This document shows positions 36,543-49,190 of a stretch of 64,000 nt of DNA, piece after piece. Below the pieces are notes generated by a model. The model saw only the letters and a list, made by a program, of their open reading frames with translations, had not been told where the DNA came from and searched no databases. Both the position numbers and the translations under genes were made by a program. Location of the stretch: positions 16,996 to 80,995 of the forward strand of contig UZAN01039657.1 of NCBI GenBank assembly GCA_900618425.1, written 5' to 3'. Position 1 is the first letter of the stretch. Each line of letters opens with the position of its first letter. This DNA is from Echinostoma caproni (Eukaryota; Platyhelminthes; Trematoda; Plagiorchiida; Echinostomatidae).

Positions 36543-38545
36543 ATACCGATAGCAATGATCTTTTCACATTCTAATTACCCATCCAACTTACAGAGGCATA
36601 TGGCATCCTTCAGTTAGCATGTAAGCAGACTGCTATCGTAGTCTCATTTATTCTAGCTACATGCTGGACTATCTAACAATATTTCACCCACAAGTGAAAC
36701 ACCAATAGTGAATCCTTTTCTCTCATTGTACCGTTCTTCCTCCTGATGCGCAGTCTTTATATATAGACATTGCTTCCTCTTTTCCACTCATCAACCACAA
36801 ATTAGATACTTGAAGTAGATTGCACCTGGGACTAAAATCGACCTATGATACCTGTTGATCAAAAACAGCCAATAGCACACACCCACCGGATATTTTGTTG
36901 CAGGTTTGCTTATCTCATTGTACACTACAGTTGTACAAATAGCGCGAAAGCAACTATTACAAACGAGTAAGGGAATTTCGTGTCCTTTCGTATCTTCGAA
37001 ATATCTTTGGGGAAAACGAATCCTGTTATCACGTTACCAATTATTACTTCGTTCATTATTCGTGTTGTGAAAGGTGTTGTGGAAAACACTATTTTTCTTG
37101 CCTAAAATATACTTGCACAGTAAGAGAACGTGTTCTGATCAATCTGCGCTGGGTTTGTCGTCAATAGTTATGAGGAGACGTACATATATTTAGGAAATTA
37201 AGAATACTTGTGATAAATCAAAGCTCATTTATTTACGCAGTAATGAATATTCCTTGATTCGTGATTCCATCCTAATTCAGCTTGGGAAGGAAGTGAGTTT
37301 ACGTGATTCTGAAAAAGGTTTCAGTGTCGGAACTGGATGCTGGTGGGAAACTTCTAGTCACATATCGGTTGCTTCAATAATATCAGTAGTTTTGTATGCA
37401 AATTATTCTTCTTAATTTGCCGGAACAATCCTCCCTACTAGAGAAAGCTATTAGTAAAGCTCGTATCAAAGAATACATTAGTTTTTGTACAAACAGTGTC
37501 CGGCAGGTCAACTTTCAACATCGCCGTAATAATGAAGGCGGAACCTCAAAAGCTGGGGCTTCATGCAACCGGCTCCTATTGGTTACAGAAATGCTGTATT
37601 TATGGAGGGCAAACATCATGTCTAATTTGCATGAATCCTTAGACATTTCAGCCAATAACCAGACACTCTTTATGTGACTTTTCACAGGATTCTCACCAGA
37701 AACATAATCAATCGTTGTAGAGATATCTTCAGTTCTCCACTCAGCGCTTGTTTATCAGACAAACTTAGGCGTGTACGGACGATACGGTGCAGCTAGACCA
37801 GGAAAATGAACACTGAAAAGAAGAAATGGATGAATAAAAAAAGTTCTTGGTGAGAAGTGTGACTCCAGCTGCACAAACAAAGAAAGATGTGTACTACAAT
37901 CGTGCCCGAAGTTCATACTTAAAGAGAAATTAAAAGTAGAAACGGGGTGTAATTTGAGGACAACGATACAGCAGAAACATCAATAGATTCTTTTTTCTCG
38001 GTGAAACAAATGGCTACCGAAATTCATTTTATTGTTCTATTTAAAAACGCACTGGACACCAATATTCTCCAGGTGGATACTCGGAAGGTAAAAATGTGGT
38101 GATACCTATTCAGTCTTGTTTTATGCCATTTTCTAAACCACTCTCATGAGGTCGTATACCTAGTAAACAAACAAAATCTAGATGATGTTCCTTTTATAAC
38201 ACTGTAATATTTTATGAAATAGTTACGGAGCAAAATGCTTCAAAGCATCATTATTTTCAGGATACAATAAACTTAATTAAACGTCACTTCACACTTAAAT
38301 TCCATGCAAAGTTATTATGGATTGAATAGTCATGAGAACAGAGTTTAACAAATTACCTCGTTTTTGGTGATACATGAACTGGCTAAATACAAAAACATTT
38401 TGTAATAGATTAAACAGGTGACGAAAGAAGACGTATTCGCGAAGAAAATCGGAGTTTAAAGAGAACTGATAAAGGTAAGATAACTGATGTATGTGAGTGT
38501 GTATCTATGTGTGTATGCGTGGAAAGTGAATGACGGAGAGTTTTT
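36543..38545. other. No gene recognised
   Basis: A 93-codon frame at 37396-37677 shows no domain. The final 140 bases form the 3' flank of the neighbouring PLE, including a GTGA-rich tract. Confidence 0.5.
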
Positions 38546-38550
38546 GTTAA

Positions 38551-38590
38551 AGGGTGAGTGGGTGAGTGAGTGATTGAGTGAGTAAATGAG
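38551..38590 (+). repeat. GTGA/GAGT-rich microsatellite
   Basis: GGTGAGTGGGTGAGTGAGTG-like tract just past the 3' end of the minus-strand PLE coding region; read in element orientation it is a (TCAC)n tail. Confidence 0.8.
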
Positions 38591-38639
38591 AGTTCATGAG
38601 TGGATGTTACGTTGCCAGAATTTTGGTGAATCATCATGG

Positions 38640-39003
38640 TAAAACCAGTGTTATCACAAACTGTTTCCGGACGCAAAAGGCGATCACGTTGTGGAGACGG
38701 ATGACAATCGCCTCGAGTGTGGACAAAATTCGGAACTCGATCTCTTTGGTCAGACTTCTTTTGACCGCGTAAAGAGTTCGGGAAATCTCAATTTACTGTG
38801 TGATCAGACTTACCCTAATGGTTCACACTTGCCACCGCTCGGCTCGTTTTCAATCCCTGATTCAACCAAACGGGGTGATGCTCCTTGATGCGGTCAGATA
38901 GACGTCTCACGGTTCTACCCACATAACTTGCTCCACAGGAGCAGGTGAATTGATAAACACAAAATGAGGTAACATTCGGGAGTAATTTATCTTTAGTCTG
39001 CAT
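38640..39003 (-). pseudogene. PLE GIY-YIG endonuclease
   Basis: Minus-strand 'FCVYQFTCSCGASYVGRTVR' contains the C-V-Y and Y-V-G halves of the GIY-YIG fold plus the CxC pair typical of PLE endonucleases. 'RLSDRIKEHHPVWL' follows with the catalytic Arg region. After a break, 'FRILSTLEAIVI' and 'CVRKQFVITLVLP' correspond to the conserved end. The aa 1-62 block is an open frame; the remainder needs frame changes. Confidence 0.85.
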
Positions 39004-39030
39004 GAAGACAACAGGTTTGGACGTAACTAT

Positions 39031-39059
39031 AAAAATAATAATAATAATAATAATAATAA
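39031..39059. repeat. (TAA)n microsatellite inside the PLE
   Basis: About nine TAA units. In the element's reading direction it is (ATT)n and would add a run of isoleucines just before the endonuclease block. Confidence 0.9.
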
Positions 39060-39439
39060 CGCCTTGGGTGGATATGCTATCATGCTTTTACGAATGAATG
39101 CCTCAGGATATCGTTCCCAATGTAAGTGTTTCGTACTCTTCCTAGTTTGAGTTCGATAGAGTTTGAAGAGCAAAGTTTTCTAAACTTATCGGATAAGCAG
39201 AGAATCAAGTTTTTCTCCTGTTGCATTGTGACGAAACTTTGGTATTGTATGTACTGTCCCGTCCATGTTTTCTCATGGTGAATGCTTTCACGAAGTGAAC
39301 CATCAATTTGCCGAAAAAAACTCTCCTAGAAATGCGGGACCATTTGTAGATTTATTTTCCAGTTTGAACTCTATTTTCCGACGAGTTCCATTGAAATTCT
39401 CTCCCAGAATATCGGCATCCTTATCAGTATCCTATATTC

Positions 39440-39990
39440 AGATAATTTCATCAGAATATTGTTTCTGAAAGGTGGATGCTTCCATGGGTTTTGAGAGTGC
39501 TACGTTTTCTAATTTGCCCACGAAAATGTCAGCTTATATTGATCTAAAGGGTAAACCCATGGCTACTCCGTCTCGCATCTTTAAATTTGCAATTACATGT
39601 TTTATCTGTATAGATTATGAAGTTGCTTAAGCTCATCTACGGGTACTTGAACAGAAGGTCCCGAATTATTTATATAATTAGCAATTATTTCAATGGTTTT
39701 TTGGAATGTCACAAAGGTAACTATTGAGGTTACATTCAGCGAGAAAATCTGCTTTTTGGTTTATTTGATAGATATAACGCAATTGACAAAATCAAAGGAG
39801 TCTCGTAGGCTGAACCTGGAGATATCTCTTCTGACGGGTTCAAGTAAATCGGATAGCCCCTTTTTGTCGGAGCGTGGTACGGCGAATCATTCGTATCCTA
39901 AACTGGACGCAGCGACACCCCCATTATTGTGGATCTTAGTTAGTCCCTATAGGCGAGGTATTGTGGCCCTAACCGGTCTAATTCTTGCAT
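39440..39990 (-). pseudogene. PLE reverse transcriptase
   Basis: Blocks on the minus strand in order: 'RPVRATIPRL' and 'GLTKIHNNGGV' (near 39985-39915); 'SDLLEPVRRDISRFSLRDSF' (near 39857); 'FSLNVTSIVTFVTFQKTIEI' (palm A region, usual Asp replaced by Asn); 'GPSVQVPVDELKQL'; 'MRDGVAMGLPFRS' (the GVAMGSPLGP-like motif, altered); and 'ADIFVGKLENVALSKPMEAS' (near 39535-39475). A stop lies between the last two blocks. The YVDD motif was not found downstream. Confidence 0.8.
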
Positions 39991-40460
39991 AGGTGGATGA
40001 ATTAGTGACCCCGTCTTGTTTTAGTTATCTTATCACTTTGGATGCTCTCTTCTCTATACCAGGAGTCTTTTCTTTCTCCCCGGTGTTTGATGTGAAATGA
40101 GTATTGTCACTGAGTAGATCGTTCGTCTTGGTCATACAATCTGCTCGGTGTAGTATAACAATCCCCGTATCTTAATCTGATCTTGTGATAATATACTCAT
40201 CATTGTTCTCCAGGTGTTTCAACTTTTCGAAATGCTTCCGTTTTAGAAACCGCTTACTCATTTCTGTAGATATCAGATATTGGAAGCATGTCTGAACCAA
40301 GTTGGATTGCAGCTTCTGAGCTTTCAACTGAGATGATCGTATGAAATCTGCTAGTTACCCACATAGGTTTGCGAACTGAGTTTCAAGCTCTAGTTGGCGA
40401 TTACTTCAAGTTGGAGGATAAAATGTTTGTCCTCAAGGTAACAATTCTAGTGCTGACTCA

Positions 40461-41450
40461 TCCAAACTCATAGACGAGAAATTATGAACGCACCGTTCGG
40501 GATTGCTCGGAACTTCTTTGCAAACTTCTGCAACGGATACTTATCTGTGTAACCTGGTCTGTTTCTTATTGCATTGTTTGGACTTGACGATTTTAACAGA
40601 TGCCAAAAATTCGTCCCCCTCGTCATCTGTTAGATCAACGACTGCCTTTCCAAGGAATCGCAACGATCAACCCAAGAGCCACGTTCGTTAAGCGTTTGTC
40701 GCTTTCATGAGCATTCGGTGGTTTTACTATGATTCCGGTGAAGGATAGTCTAATAGTGTTATGGAAATACACAGCGGTTAACACAGTTATTAGGAAATTG
40801 CATCACAGCCAATCTCTGGTGCAGCACCGAAAAGGAGCTTGTTTGCTGAAGTGTTCTCATGACATATGAATTCTTTAGGTCTGATATATCTGCCTACATG
40901 TGTAGGATTCGAGTATAAACATCAGGTTAATGAAGTAGTTTTCTACCGGACGCGCCTCCAGATAGCAGAAAAGAAAATGGCTAATTTTAAATAAGATTGA
41001 TAATGCTGGCGTTTCAAAAAACAACCCGATAAATTTTAATGTCTTACTTTTAACAACCTTACACGATCCTAATCAACAAGAGTTCCATGAAAATGCTTGT
41101 GTTTCACCACAAAGTCAAGTGACACATATTGAATCGAAGTCAGATCCGGCAGTCCATTGGTTCACACAGTTTAAAAAACGAAGAGAAATAATAAGAATGT
41201 ATCTACAATCGGAGAACGACAAACGCACCTGACTAATGGACCGATTTGCTTCTTAGCATGTCTTTGGAAGCTCTTGAATTTGCGTTAACATGTCTTTGTA
41301 GGTCAGTTGTATCGATGGTTCATCCGCCTCCTGTCTGAACACAACGGATAGACAGATATATTGTGATGCACGGTGGTACGAAGAGAGTCCCGGCTAGTGA
41401 ACGAATCAAGAATACGGCCGATCCAACCAGGTGCACAGAGGTAGTAGCTG
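40461..41450. other. No gene recognised
   Basis: Spacer upstream of the candidate small ORF. The first few hundred bases may be residual PLE N-terminal sequence. A TATA-like AGATATATT occurs near 41352. Confidence 0.45.
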
Positions 41451-41468
41451 GAAGTACTTCGCGAGACA

Positions 41469-41696
41469 ATGTCGACTACCACTCGAAACGAACGAATCGA
41501 CAATTACAACCCGACGGAAAATCCGAATCTAGCCAGAAAGATTTCCACCGAATACCACAACGTCGGAGCTTTCGATCAACGTATCTCGCGTTACGATTGG
41601 GTCAAACCAGTCGGAAAGGCACGCGGAAGAAGAGGAAAAGTACGTGCCAAGCGCGGACCAAAACCAACAGGAATGGACCAACCGAATGAGGCATGA
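41469..41696 (+). CDS. Uncharacterised small basic protein, candidate intronless gene or last exon
   Basis: A 75-codon frame begins MSTTTRNERIDNYNPTENPN and ends in a strongly basic, glycine-rich tail (KARGRRGKVRAKRG, residues about 51-64) before TGA. Several things suggest true coding. The codons show a marked purine-any-pyrimidine bias and better-balanced base use than the A+T-rich flanks. The ATG has A at -3. An AATAAA lies 74 bases after the stop, and a TATA-like AGATATATT lies about 115 bases before the start. Two TAGs just upstream of the frame limit N-terminal extension, unless an acceptor at about 41449 joins an upstream exon. The tail could bind nucleic acid (the GRRGK stretch vaguely recalls an AT-hook), but no family is recognised. 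A longer overlapping frame at 41363-41689 lacks this codon bias. Confidence 0.45.
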   Translation: MSTTTRNERIDNYNPTENPNLARKISTEYHNVGAFDQRISRYDWVKPVGKARGRRGKVRAKRGPKPTGMDQPNEA

Positions 41697-41769
41697 ATCA
41701 TCCTGTCGCGCGGTTGAGAATTGATTGTATATAATCGAACGCATACACCGGTTATTTCTGAATTGAATC

Positions 41770-41775
41770 AATAAA
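41770..41775 (+). promoter_or_regulatory. Polyadenylation signal AATAAA
   Basis: Canonical AATAAA 74 bases after the stop of the 41469-41696 frame, followed by a T-containing GTTTTG stretch. Confidence 0.45.
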
Positions 41776-44700
41776 CGTTTTGCCGGCCGACTGGCCTTCC
41801 CGTTCCAATATGATACGGTGTTTTCATTCACATGCGTGTATGTAAATATGTGCCATTTAATTGTTCTGCTCTCGGTGAATACAAGTTTTTTAAGAATTGT
41901 TATTTTGATGCACCTGAGGTTTTGAGCTAATCATCTATTTCAAAACTAGCTAGTTACAATAAACGCATATACTACAGTTAATCTCAATACGTTTTTTGTT
42001 CTATTGATATGCAATGCGGTTACCTGGCTCGACATAAGCTGGGTCCCGTAGCCCAATCTTACGTTTATCCTAAAGTGATGCGAACTTTTATTTAGATTCC
42101 AGTCAAAGAACACCTTTTTAATACTGCGCTGAACTGGGGTTTGTATTCCGTCATGCACTCAGAATACATTTCATCGGAAGCGAGAAATTCTTTTTTATTT
42201 CACGCTTTCGCTTGATGCAAACTAAGCTTAAATGGATCTGCACGTTCAAAGTATTGGTCTTTACTCCGAGAAACAAATGTACTTGAAAGACGGCTTTTAN
42301 CACGTGTGATTCTCTTTTACTATGGTAATCTGCTTTCCATAAATGTGACCGAAAGCAGAATATAGTGCTACCTTGAAAATCTTGTTCTGTCAGAATTTCT
42401 TGATGCCATAAAATACCACCTTTTAAAATCCCTATTTATAACTTAAATTTTCCTATGAAGAAACACATCTGAATAATTATTTGTATTAAATAGTTATCCC
42501 AGAACTCATGTAGTAGCATATCTGCACCAAGACATTATTCATAATGTTGGGAAAACATATAGAATGTGAAAGACTGAGATTGTGAAGTGACGCTATGAGA
42601 CCGACTGTAGGATTACGAGTCTCGCACTGAAGAGATGAAAGCTTTAGACTTATGTCCCTCACCCGCGTGATTCTGAAGTGAAACGGAGATGGGTTGGTTC
42701 AGTTGTGAATAGCCGATGCACTCCATAAAAAATATTCCCATTGCTGTTTGACGTTTGTCGCAGTTTTAGAGGACAGAAGGTGATGCCCAGAAAGGGAAAT
42801 CAATGGATCATAATTTGTTACTTTGACTGGGAACACAGGTGTGGCGTTTAGGAATATTGCCTGAAACAATGTTCAATACGACTTGAAACATACATGGTTA
42901 TAGTTCAACTGATTATCTGTATTAGACGATTAAGTTTGGATCACTCAATTACACAGTGTTCGCCATCAGTAGCGTATCGCACCCACCGGTCGGGCCAACC
43001 AAATTTGAAAACCAAAATAAGAAGAGACAGGCAACTTACTAATGTTCGATTGAAACTTTCAGAGATAAACTAGGAACCACACGCCTTACAGTGCTGTCCG
43101 GAATACAAGGTCCACACTGGAACCTGCGTATTGCCCGATTTTAAATTTGTTCACCAGGTTGACTTACTATAATAGTGGTCTGAGTAACAGAGCAAAGCGA
43201 GGAAAGACCATCCATATGCGTACAACATTTAAACAGAAGATTGCTCGAAATGGGTAATGCTTCTCATCAACCACTGTACATGGAAAAAACGCAAACTCAA
43301 TCAGAGGAACATAGGCAGCTGATGGAGAATAGAGTATTTTTTGAATTTAGGTTTGCTGTACAACGAGACTGAGGTGTAAGTTATACGAATACGTTAGTGC
43401 CAAATTCTACCGCTATTCTTAAAAATAAATTAAAAATAGAAATGTTTTACTACTTTAAGATATGTGTGCTTTCGAATAGACAGGCCTACTGACATAACAC
43501 TTGCTTTGTTCAAAATGANAGTTCTGTTCATGTTGTGCCTTCATGATGCTAAGACGGTGTGTTGCAGATCACTGTTTGCAGTCATTTATCCGAGTGCAAT
43601 AATTCCTTTAAAAGCAGTTCTCTCCTCAATTGGACACAAATTATTTAGGCTTCGAAGTTGGCGTGGCAACTGTCTTTTTGTCGTAAACCGTAGAACGGAT
43701 GAAGGCCACAGGAACAAGGATCTAATGTTCCCTCAGATATGTATGAGGTGAACCAATTAACATCCCCAAATCATTGGTGTTGCATTCGCCTAGATGACAA
43801 CGCGACTACTTGGCATTAATGTCAGATGTTGATTGCACGATTCGATCCTCGGATAAAACCATTGGGAACTGCTTGAATCACCTGACCATTACGGTTGTTG
43901 CTCGGAAAAAGTGACATTTTGTAGTTGAGTACTTTGTGTTGCTTCCAAATTGACATAAACTAAGATGCGATTCATAAACCCTCATTTTGTTTACATCATG
44001 TATCATTTTCTACAAATAACTCTTCCGTCGAAGATGACATTTGACAGATAGTGCATCACTTATCTTCTTCGAACCAATTTCATTCAGTCTCAATATAGCC
44101 CAAATGGCACTGAGATAATAACGAAGGTGTACAACCGAAATATTTTAGTATCCTTCTCATACTATTTCTTCTGTCTTTTTTGATCTATTTACTTCTTTGT
44201 TGAACATAATCAATCAATTCGATCGAACGATTACACTTTTCTTATGGGAATTCTTAGACATATTACTGAATTAACTTCAGTAGCAGAAGTAACCAGCGAA
44301 ACATGTAAATTATTTGCAACTTTGATTGGTATCTTGTTTGTGTGAGATGGTTCTAACCACTAGACGACAACTGAATCTGAAACTTTCAGGACGGAACAGA
44401 AGGTTTAGTCGGGTTTTATGATGTGTCTGTTTGACTACTGATAAAGTGCATAAACGCTAGGTGACGGCTTCCTTTCGGGAAAAAAATCACCTCATCTATA
44501 TCAGTTGTGTTCACCAAAAATTGACAGATTCTAACACATATATCGTTCAGTTGCACAAATGAGGATGGAGTAGGATGAGCAGCCACGGTAAGTGTAAGTG
44601 TCTGTAATGTGTGACTGACAACTCTGACGAGGCGTCTTCCCCTTTGTCTATTGGTTCGCATCCACCATGCAGCACATTTTTGAATGACAGCCAAAATGGA

Positions 44701-46645
44701 TATCTGAAAAAAAGAGCTGCCGTTTGTCTCTTAACTCCATTTTGGAAATTTTCGGGAAGTGAACAGAAGCTCCAATTATGTATTTGGTTTATAAGTTCCA
44801 TTGCTGGTGTCAAATATAGGTGATCAGATTTTGTTAAATCTCATATTTATAACTAATTGAACTAACGTTCAGTTTATGGTTACCTACGGTAACATGTGGA
44901 AACAAAAGAAACGTGCGCAACGGCATCTCATACGGTAGATTGTAGCGGCTAGAATGAACTGTTCAAATAAAATGAAAGGAAAACATGGCAGAGCTCATTG
45001 TCTTTGTGTTTTAACGACAAAATCGGAAGTGATGTTTCTCGAGCACATCTACCTAGAAGACCAAACACAGGCACGATCACAGCGGTTGCGTTCAACTAAC
45101 GGTGCACACCAACACAAAAGAACACCCTGGGATTTTCGTCATCTGTTTATCTCCCTCGTGATTGTACACATACACAATGCATAGAGGCCACGCCCACAGC
45201 AGATTGTTGTTTATCGGTCTCTAGCAGTGTCAAGTATCCATCCATCTATCTATCCAACGAGAATACGTAAAAAAGAAACTGGATGATGAGAAGCGGCCTG
45301 TCAATTATAAAGGCATTCTTTGGACGACACAAAGGTCCTTTCTCTCTCACTCTTCACTGCACTTCATCGGTTCAAGCTCTCTGAATCAGTTTAACCTCAC
45401 GCAGCAATTTGAATTCAGATTTTTGGAGAAAAAGGGAAATTTACCGTAAACAGATAGAAACCGAACAGGAATTTTGTTACCCACCATCTTAGTCTTCAAG
45501 TTATAGAAACAATGGAAATGAAATGAAGAAGCAAGTAATAACATGAACATGGAAAAAAATCAGTAAAAGAAAAGCTTTTGTACAGGTGAGGTCAGAATGA
45601 TTCGATTAAAGTATTTCATTACACGAGTCCATGAAAAAAACAGCAGAGACTTTAGTCCATTAACATTAAGATATACAAACATCCTAGCTACCCAATGTTA
45701 ACAATGTGCCGTCAAAGGTTTAGAATTTACTTTATTGTGATCGGATGAATGTATGGCCATTTGAAAGAATTGATCAGTTGCACGCCGCTTAAAAGAATGG
45801 CATGCTTATATTCTCCCAATGAGGTCTATGGTTTAGTCCCCAATAAGTTAGATGCGATCTCAATGTGGATACTTCGAAACTAGATAGAACGCCTGTATAA
45901 GTGCTCTCAACATTTCAAATCAGGTTCCTCATGATTTATAAACTAGAAGATCCATTTTAACCGTCTTTGGCATATAAAACTAGCTTAATGAACATAAAGC
46001 GGATATTCTACACTTATTTTGTCCGTTTGGGCCAACTTATCCAATTCTGTTTTACCGTGCTGTTTTACAGTCCCCTAATTTTGAAATTTCCGCATTTCTT
46101 CGTCTCAAGATTCTGTTTTTTGCATTTCCGTGAGGAATCTATATAAACGATTGGGAAATAAAACTCTTGAACCTCAGAGTGACCATTATAATGTGAAGAC
46201 ATTATGTCCATGGAATTAGGATCCCTTTTCGCACGAGTAAAATTCGCTCGTTCATCAGATTTTCCAATGATGAAAATTTGTGAGACTTAAGATATATTGC
46301 GTCTGCTGGTGGCATCCAGATATTGGTTTATTGAATTAAACAACGCGGAGTTGTATCAGATTAGTAATATTATTTATGATCACTGTCATGCTATTTGTTT
46401 GTTTTATTGTACAAACGGCGGGGCCTTCAAAATTCTACAGCGGTATCCGTTTTTGCATCATCGGATTATTCACTAAATAGCCATCACTCTGCCTGTGGTT
46501 TTTTTGCGTCATTCGCATGATTGTCAATGTGACTGTTGTGCGACCACGGTAATGACTAATTTGGTCAAATACACCCGGGATTTCATGCATTCAATCACAT
46601 GGAACAAATGTGAAGCATTGCACTGGTTGGAGAGTTGCTCTTCGG
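41776..46645. other. No gene recognised
   Basis: Single Ns at 42300 and 43519. A box-B-like CGATTCGATCC at about 43838 without a clear box A may be an eroded SINE. Open frames near 44416-44823 on both strands are mutual shadows with no domain. Nothing else recognised. Confidence 0.5.
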
Positions 46646-46659
46646 AAACAAACCATCTC

Positions 46660-47290
46660 CCGTTTTGGTCCCCATCATTCTCAGTTGTAACGTCCGATCT
46701 CTTGTCGGAAATATGGCCGATCTCTCCAACTAAGCCAAACATCAGCCATACTCCCAGCTAGGTGTGATCATACTTCAAAAAGCTGGTTTCACAACGAAAT
46801 TGAGGATGAAATAGTACACTTGGATGGTTTCGCCAGCTATCGAGTCGATCATCCTGTTCCCTATTACAGACGGGGTGGTGGTGCCATCAAGTCTGTCAAA
46901 CTTCATTGGTACCATCTGACAAAAAATGTGTTCTCTTATTCTACGTTTTATAAAAATGAATTAGTACTTCAGCGCAAGCCGAAACATTTCATCATTTCCC
47001 GGTCACTCATTCTTTTGGTTGTAGATATTGCCTCCTCTTACTCATCTAATGTTCTTAATGACTTTTATAGCACCCTTTCAACTATTTCGATTGAATATGT
47101 GAATACTTCGGTTTGCATTATTTGTTTTCACTTCAATAATTCTGATACCCGTTTCTTAACCACTTTAGGTCTCACCTTTCCCACAAAATATGATGCATAT
47201 CTGAAGTTGGGTTTTATCAACGTACCTAATTTGTTTCTTATAAAACGCCGGTCCCGTTGGGAATGTCTGATCACTGTATGTTAAAGTTTT
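46660..47290 (+). pseudogene. LINE apurinic endonuclease domain, frameshifted
   Basis: 'CNVRSLVGNMADLSN' near 46690-46735 is the conserved N-terminal start. 'HLDGFASYRVDHPVPYYRRG' and 'GGAI' follow at about 46817-46890, as in CR1/Jockey endonucleases. The expected GDFN motif reads 'CFHFNNSDTRFL' at about 47123-47160, losing the catalytic Asp. 'SDHC' is present at 47266-47277 only after a frame change, continuing as 'MLKFSSKIFNRTNHGLF'. Confidence 0.75.
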
Positions 47291-47317
47291 CCTCTAAAAT
47301 CTTTAACAGAACAAACC

Positions 47318-47758
47318 ATGGTCTCTTTACCCGAAATTGTGATCCCAAGCTTCAAGTATAATAGCGTTTTGCAGAAAAAACGCACGAGGTTAAGGAAAAT
47401 GATTAGGCACTCGGACCTTACTTTGTTTTCCTATCCCAACCCTTCCGTTTTCTGTGATCACCTAATAAGTCACTTAACCTTTTGCTACGAAGTTTTTTGT
47501 ACCCCAGAGATAACTTATACCCATCCCAATCGATTGTCCTCCCCACGGCCAAAACAACTCCCTCGTAGAAAGGAGCGTGCCTTCAAAATGCTTAAGCAAA
47601 TGAGGTGCGCTCTCTTTCTAAATCTAGGGTTGAACTTCGTAGACTCAACTCTTTGTACGCTCTTTTTCGGCTTGATAACAAAGGTTGTTGTGAAACCTGG
47701 TAAGCCCTTATGTAAATTTCTAGCATCAAATCGTCACACCGTACACCTGCTGCTGTGA
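47318..47758 (+). pseudogene. LINE inter-domain linker
   Basis: A 146-codon open frame between the endonuclease and RT. It is basic ('KKRTRLRKMIRHSD') with 'LPRRKERAFKMLKQMRCALF' near its middle, typical of the spacer preceding RT in CR1/Jockey elements. It has no catalytic motif. Confidence 0.6.
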
Positions 47759-47835
47759 CTATAAGGGGTCTGAATTAGAGCTTCATCAACAATGGAACCG
47801 CTCTCCCTGTTCTACCTAATGAATACGAGGTAAAC

Positions 47836-49190
47836 ATGACCGACCCTTTCGCCAGCATTGTGGCTGTCAAAATTTATCAAGAGTTAACCCGATTAAATTC
47901 TTGCGAGTTCAGAGACCCTGACAGAGTCTCGCCCATTGTCCTAAAGAACTTTTCTGCCTTCTTTTCCCCTGTACTGTTTGACGTTTTTAATGATTGTATG
48001 TCGCAGCAACGTAATCCCAAGTGCTGGAGAGTAGCCTTAGTCATCCCAGTAAGAAAGGCTCCTCAAACTTTCGTCACAGTTGTTTTGACGCTGTTTGAGA
48101 GGCTCCTATCCACACGGTTCAATGTTCGTGACCCAAACCACTTCGCACACACCCATTCCCGCGGTACCCTGGATGCCTTCGCTTATCTCTCCCATTTTAT
48201 TTTATCCAACCTGGATAAGAAAAGCAAGACTGTACGCATATGTTCCTAGACTACAGTGATGCTTTCAACACGATTGATAGACCAATGTTCCTAAATAGAG
48301 TGTCTTCGTGCAGCTTTCAACCTCCTACGATTGAACTCTTGGCCAAACGTTTCTCCAAGGGTCGGCAGTTCACAGGCTACAAAGGTGTTACGTATTCACT
48401 GTTGCCCTCCTGACAAGGCGTACTGCAATACATTTTTTTATCCCTTTTTCTATTTTGCGCTTACATTTCATCAATAACTGTGATCAATTCTTCTTTTGTT
48501 GTTAAGTATGCCCACGATGTATCATACACCAACCCATCATTTCAAACCTCTCTACAAGAATAAATATCAGAAATAGTTAAGCGATCTCAACAGACGAATC
48601 TCCCTATGAACCCCGAAAATGTAATGACATAATTCTTTCCCTTCTGAAAGGTCAGAGGTATGCTGAATTGTCAAATGTCAGTCCGTCCTTAGCTATCTTC
48701 AGTGATCAGATGGATCGATGGATCCAATACCTTGGCGTTATTTACAACCGTAACCTCACCTGGTCTGACCACGTCAATAACGTTTTTCAGCAGGACAGGA
48801 GGCTCATGTTTTATGTTTCACGTCCTATATCACTGGCCTTTTGCCCCACTGACTCCTTGGGTCCTCTGTTATCTTCCCCGGTCATTTTAACAAAGGCCTC
48901 AAACTCATCTCCCGATCTCTCCATTTTCTTTCGGTATGGAGTCTTATACCCCGGGAACATCTGGTACAGCATGTGGTGGCACACCACTCAAATCCTGTAA
49001 AACATTCTCCAAGATATCCCCGTCATCCTTCTCTTAGTTGCTGACTTTATTATTCATCCACCCGTTCCGGTCATAAGCTTATAAAGACATACACTGAAGC
49101 TTACAGCCGCTCTATTGTGCCGCACCTCGCCAGATTTCTCACAAACCATGAACTCGTTGCAGAAAATCTGCGCAAAATGCTAAACTAAAT
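47836..49190 (+). pseudogene. LINE reverse transcriptase, catalytic motif altered
   Basis: The first block (47836-48249) includes 'PDRVSPIVLKNFSAF', 'FDVFNDCMSQQRNPKCWRVA' and 'LSHFILSNLDKKSKTVRIC'. A frame change then gives 'FLDYSDAFNTIDRPMF' (48243-48290), the intact palm A motif with Asp at 48249-48251. A stop lies near 48410. Palm C reads 'VVKYAHDVSYT' at 48498-48530, so YADD has become YAHD. The thumb region 'YLGVIYNRNLTWSDHVNNVF' (about 48729-48788) and a C-terminal 'SIVPHLARFLTNHELVAENL' (about 49112-49171) complete it. Confidence 0.8.

Larger units (their letters stand above)
38620..40460 (-). mobile_element. Penelope-like element with RT and GIY-YIG endonuclease, degenerate
   Basis: On the minus strand RT precedes endonuclease, the PLE order. 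Coding similarity runs from a degraded N-terminal region (about 40460-39990) through RT (39990-39440), a linker expanded by a (TAA)n tract, and a GIY-YIG endonuclease with the usual C-terminus ending near 38635. Stops and shifts are frequent. Its endonuclease ('CGASYVGRTVRRLSDRIKEH') differs clearly from that of the other two endonuclease-bearing PLEs here ('YIGRTERQLRHR'), so it is a separate lineage. Confidence 0.8.

Noticed and set aside
43796..43870. Box-B-like CGATTCGATCC in plus orientation
   Set aside because: Box A does not fit the consensus and the downstream body does not clearly match either SINE family.
44344..44375. Minus-strand box-A-like CGTCTAGTGGTTAGAACC
   Set aside because: No box B at the right distance, so a tRNA or SINE head cannot be supported.
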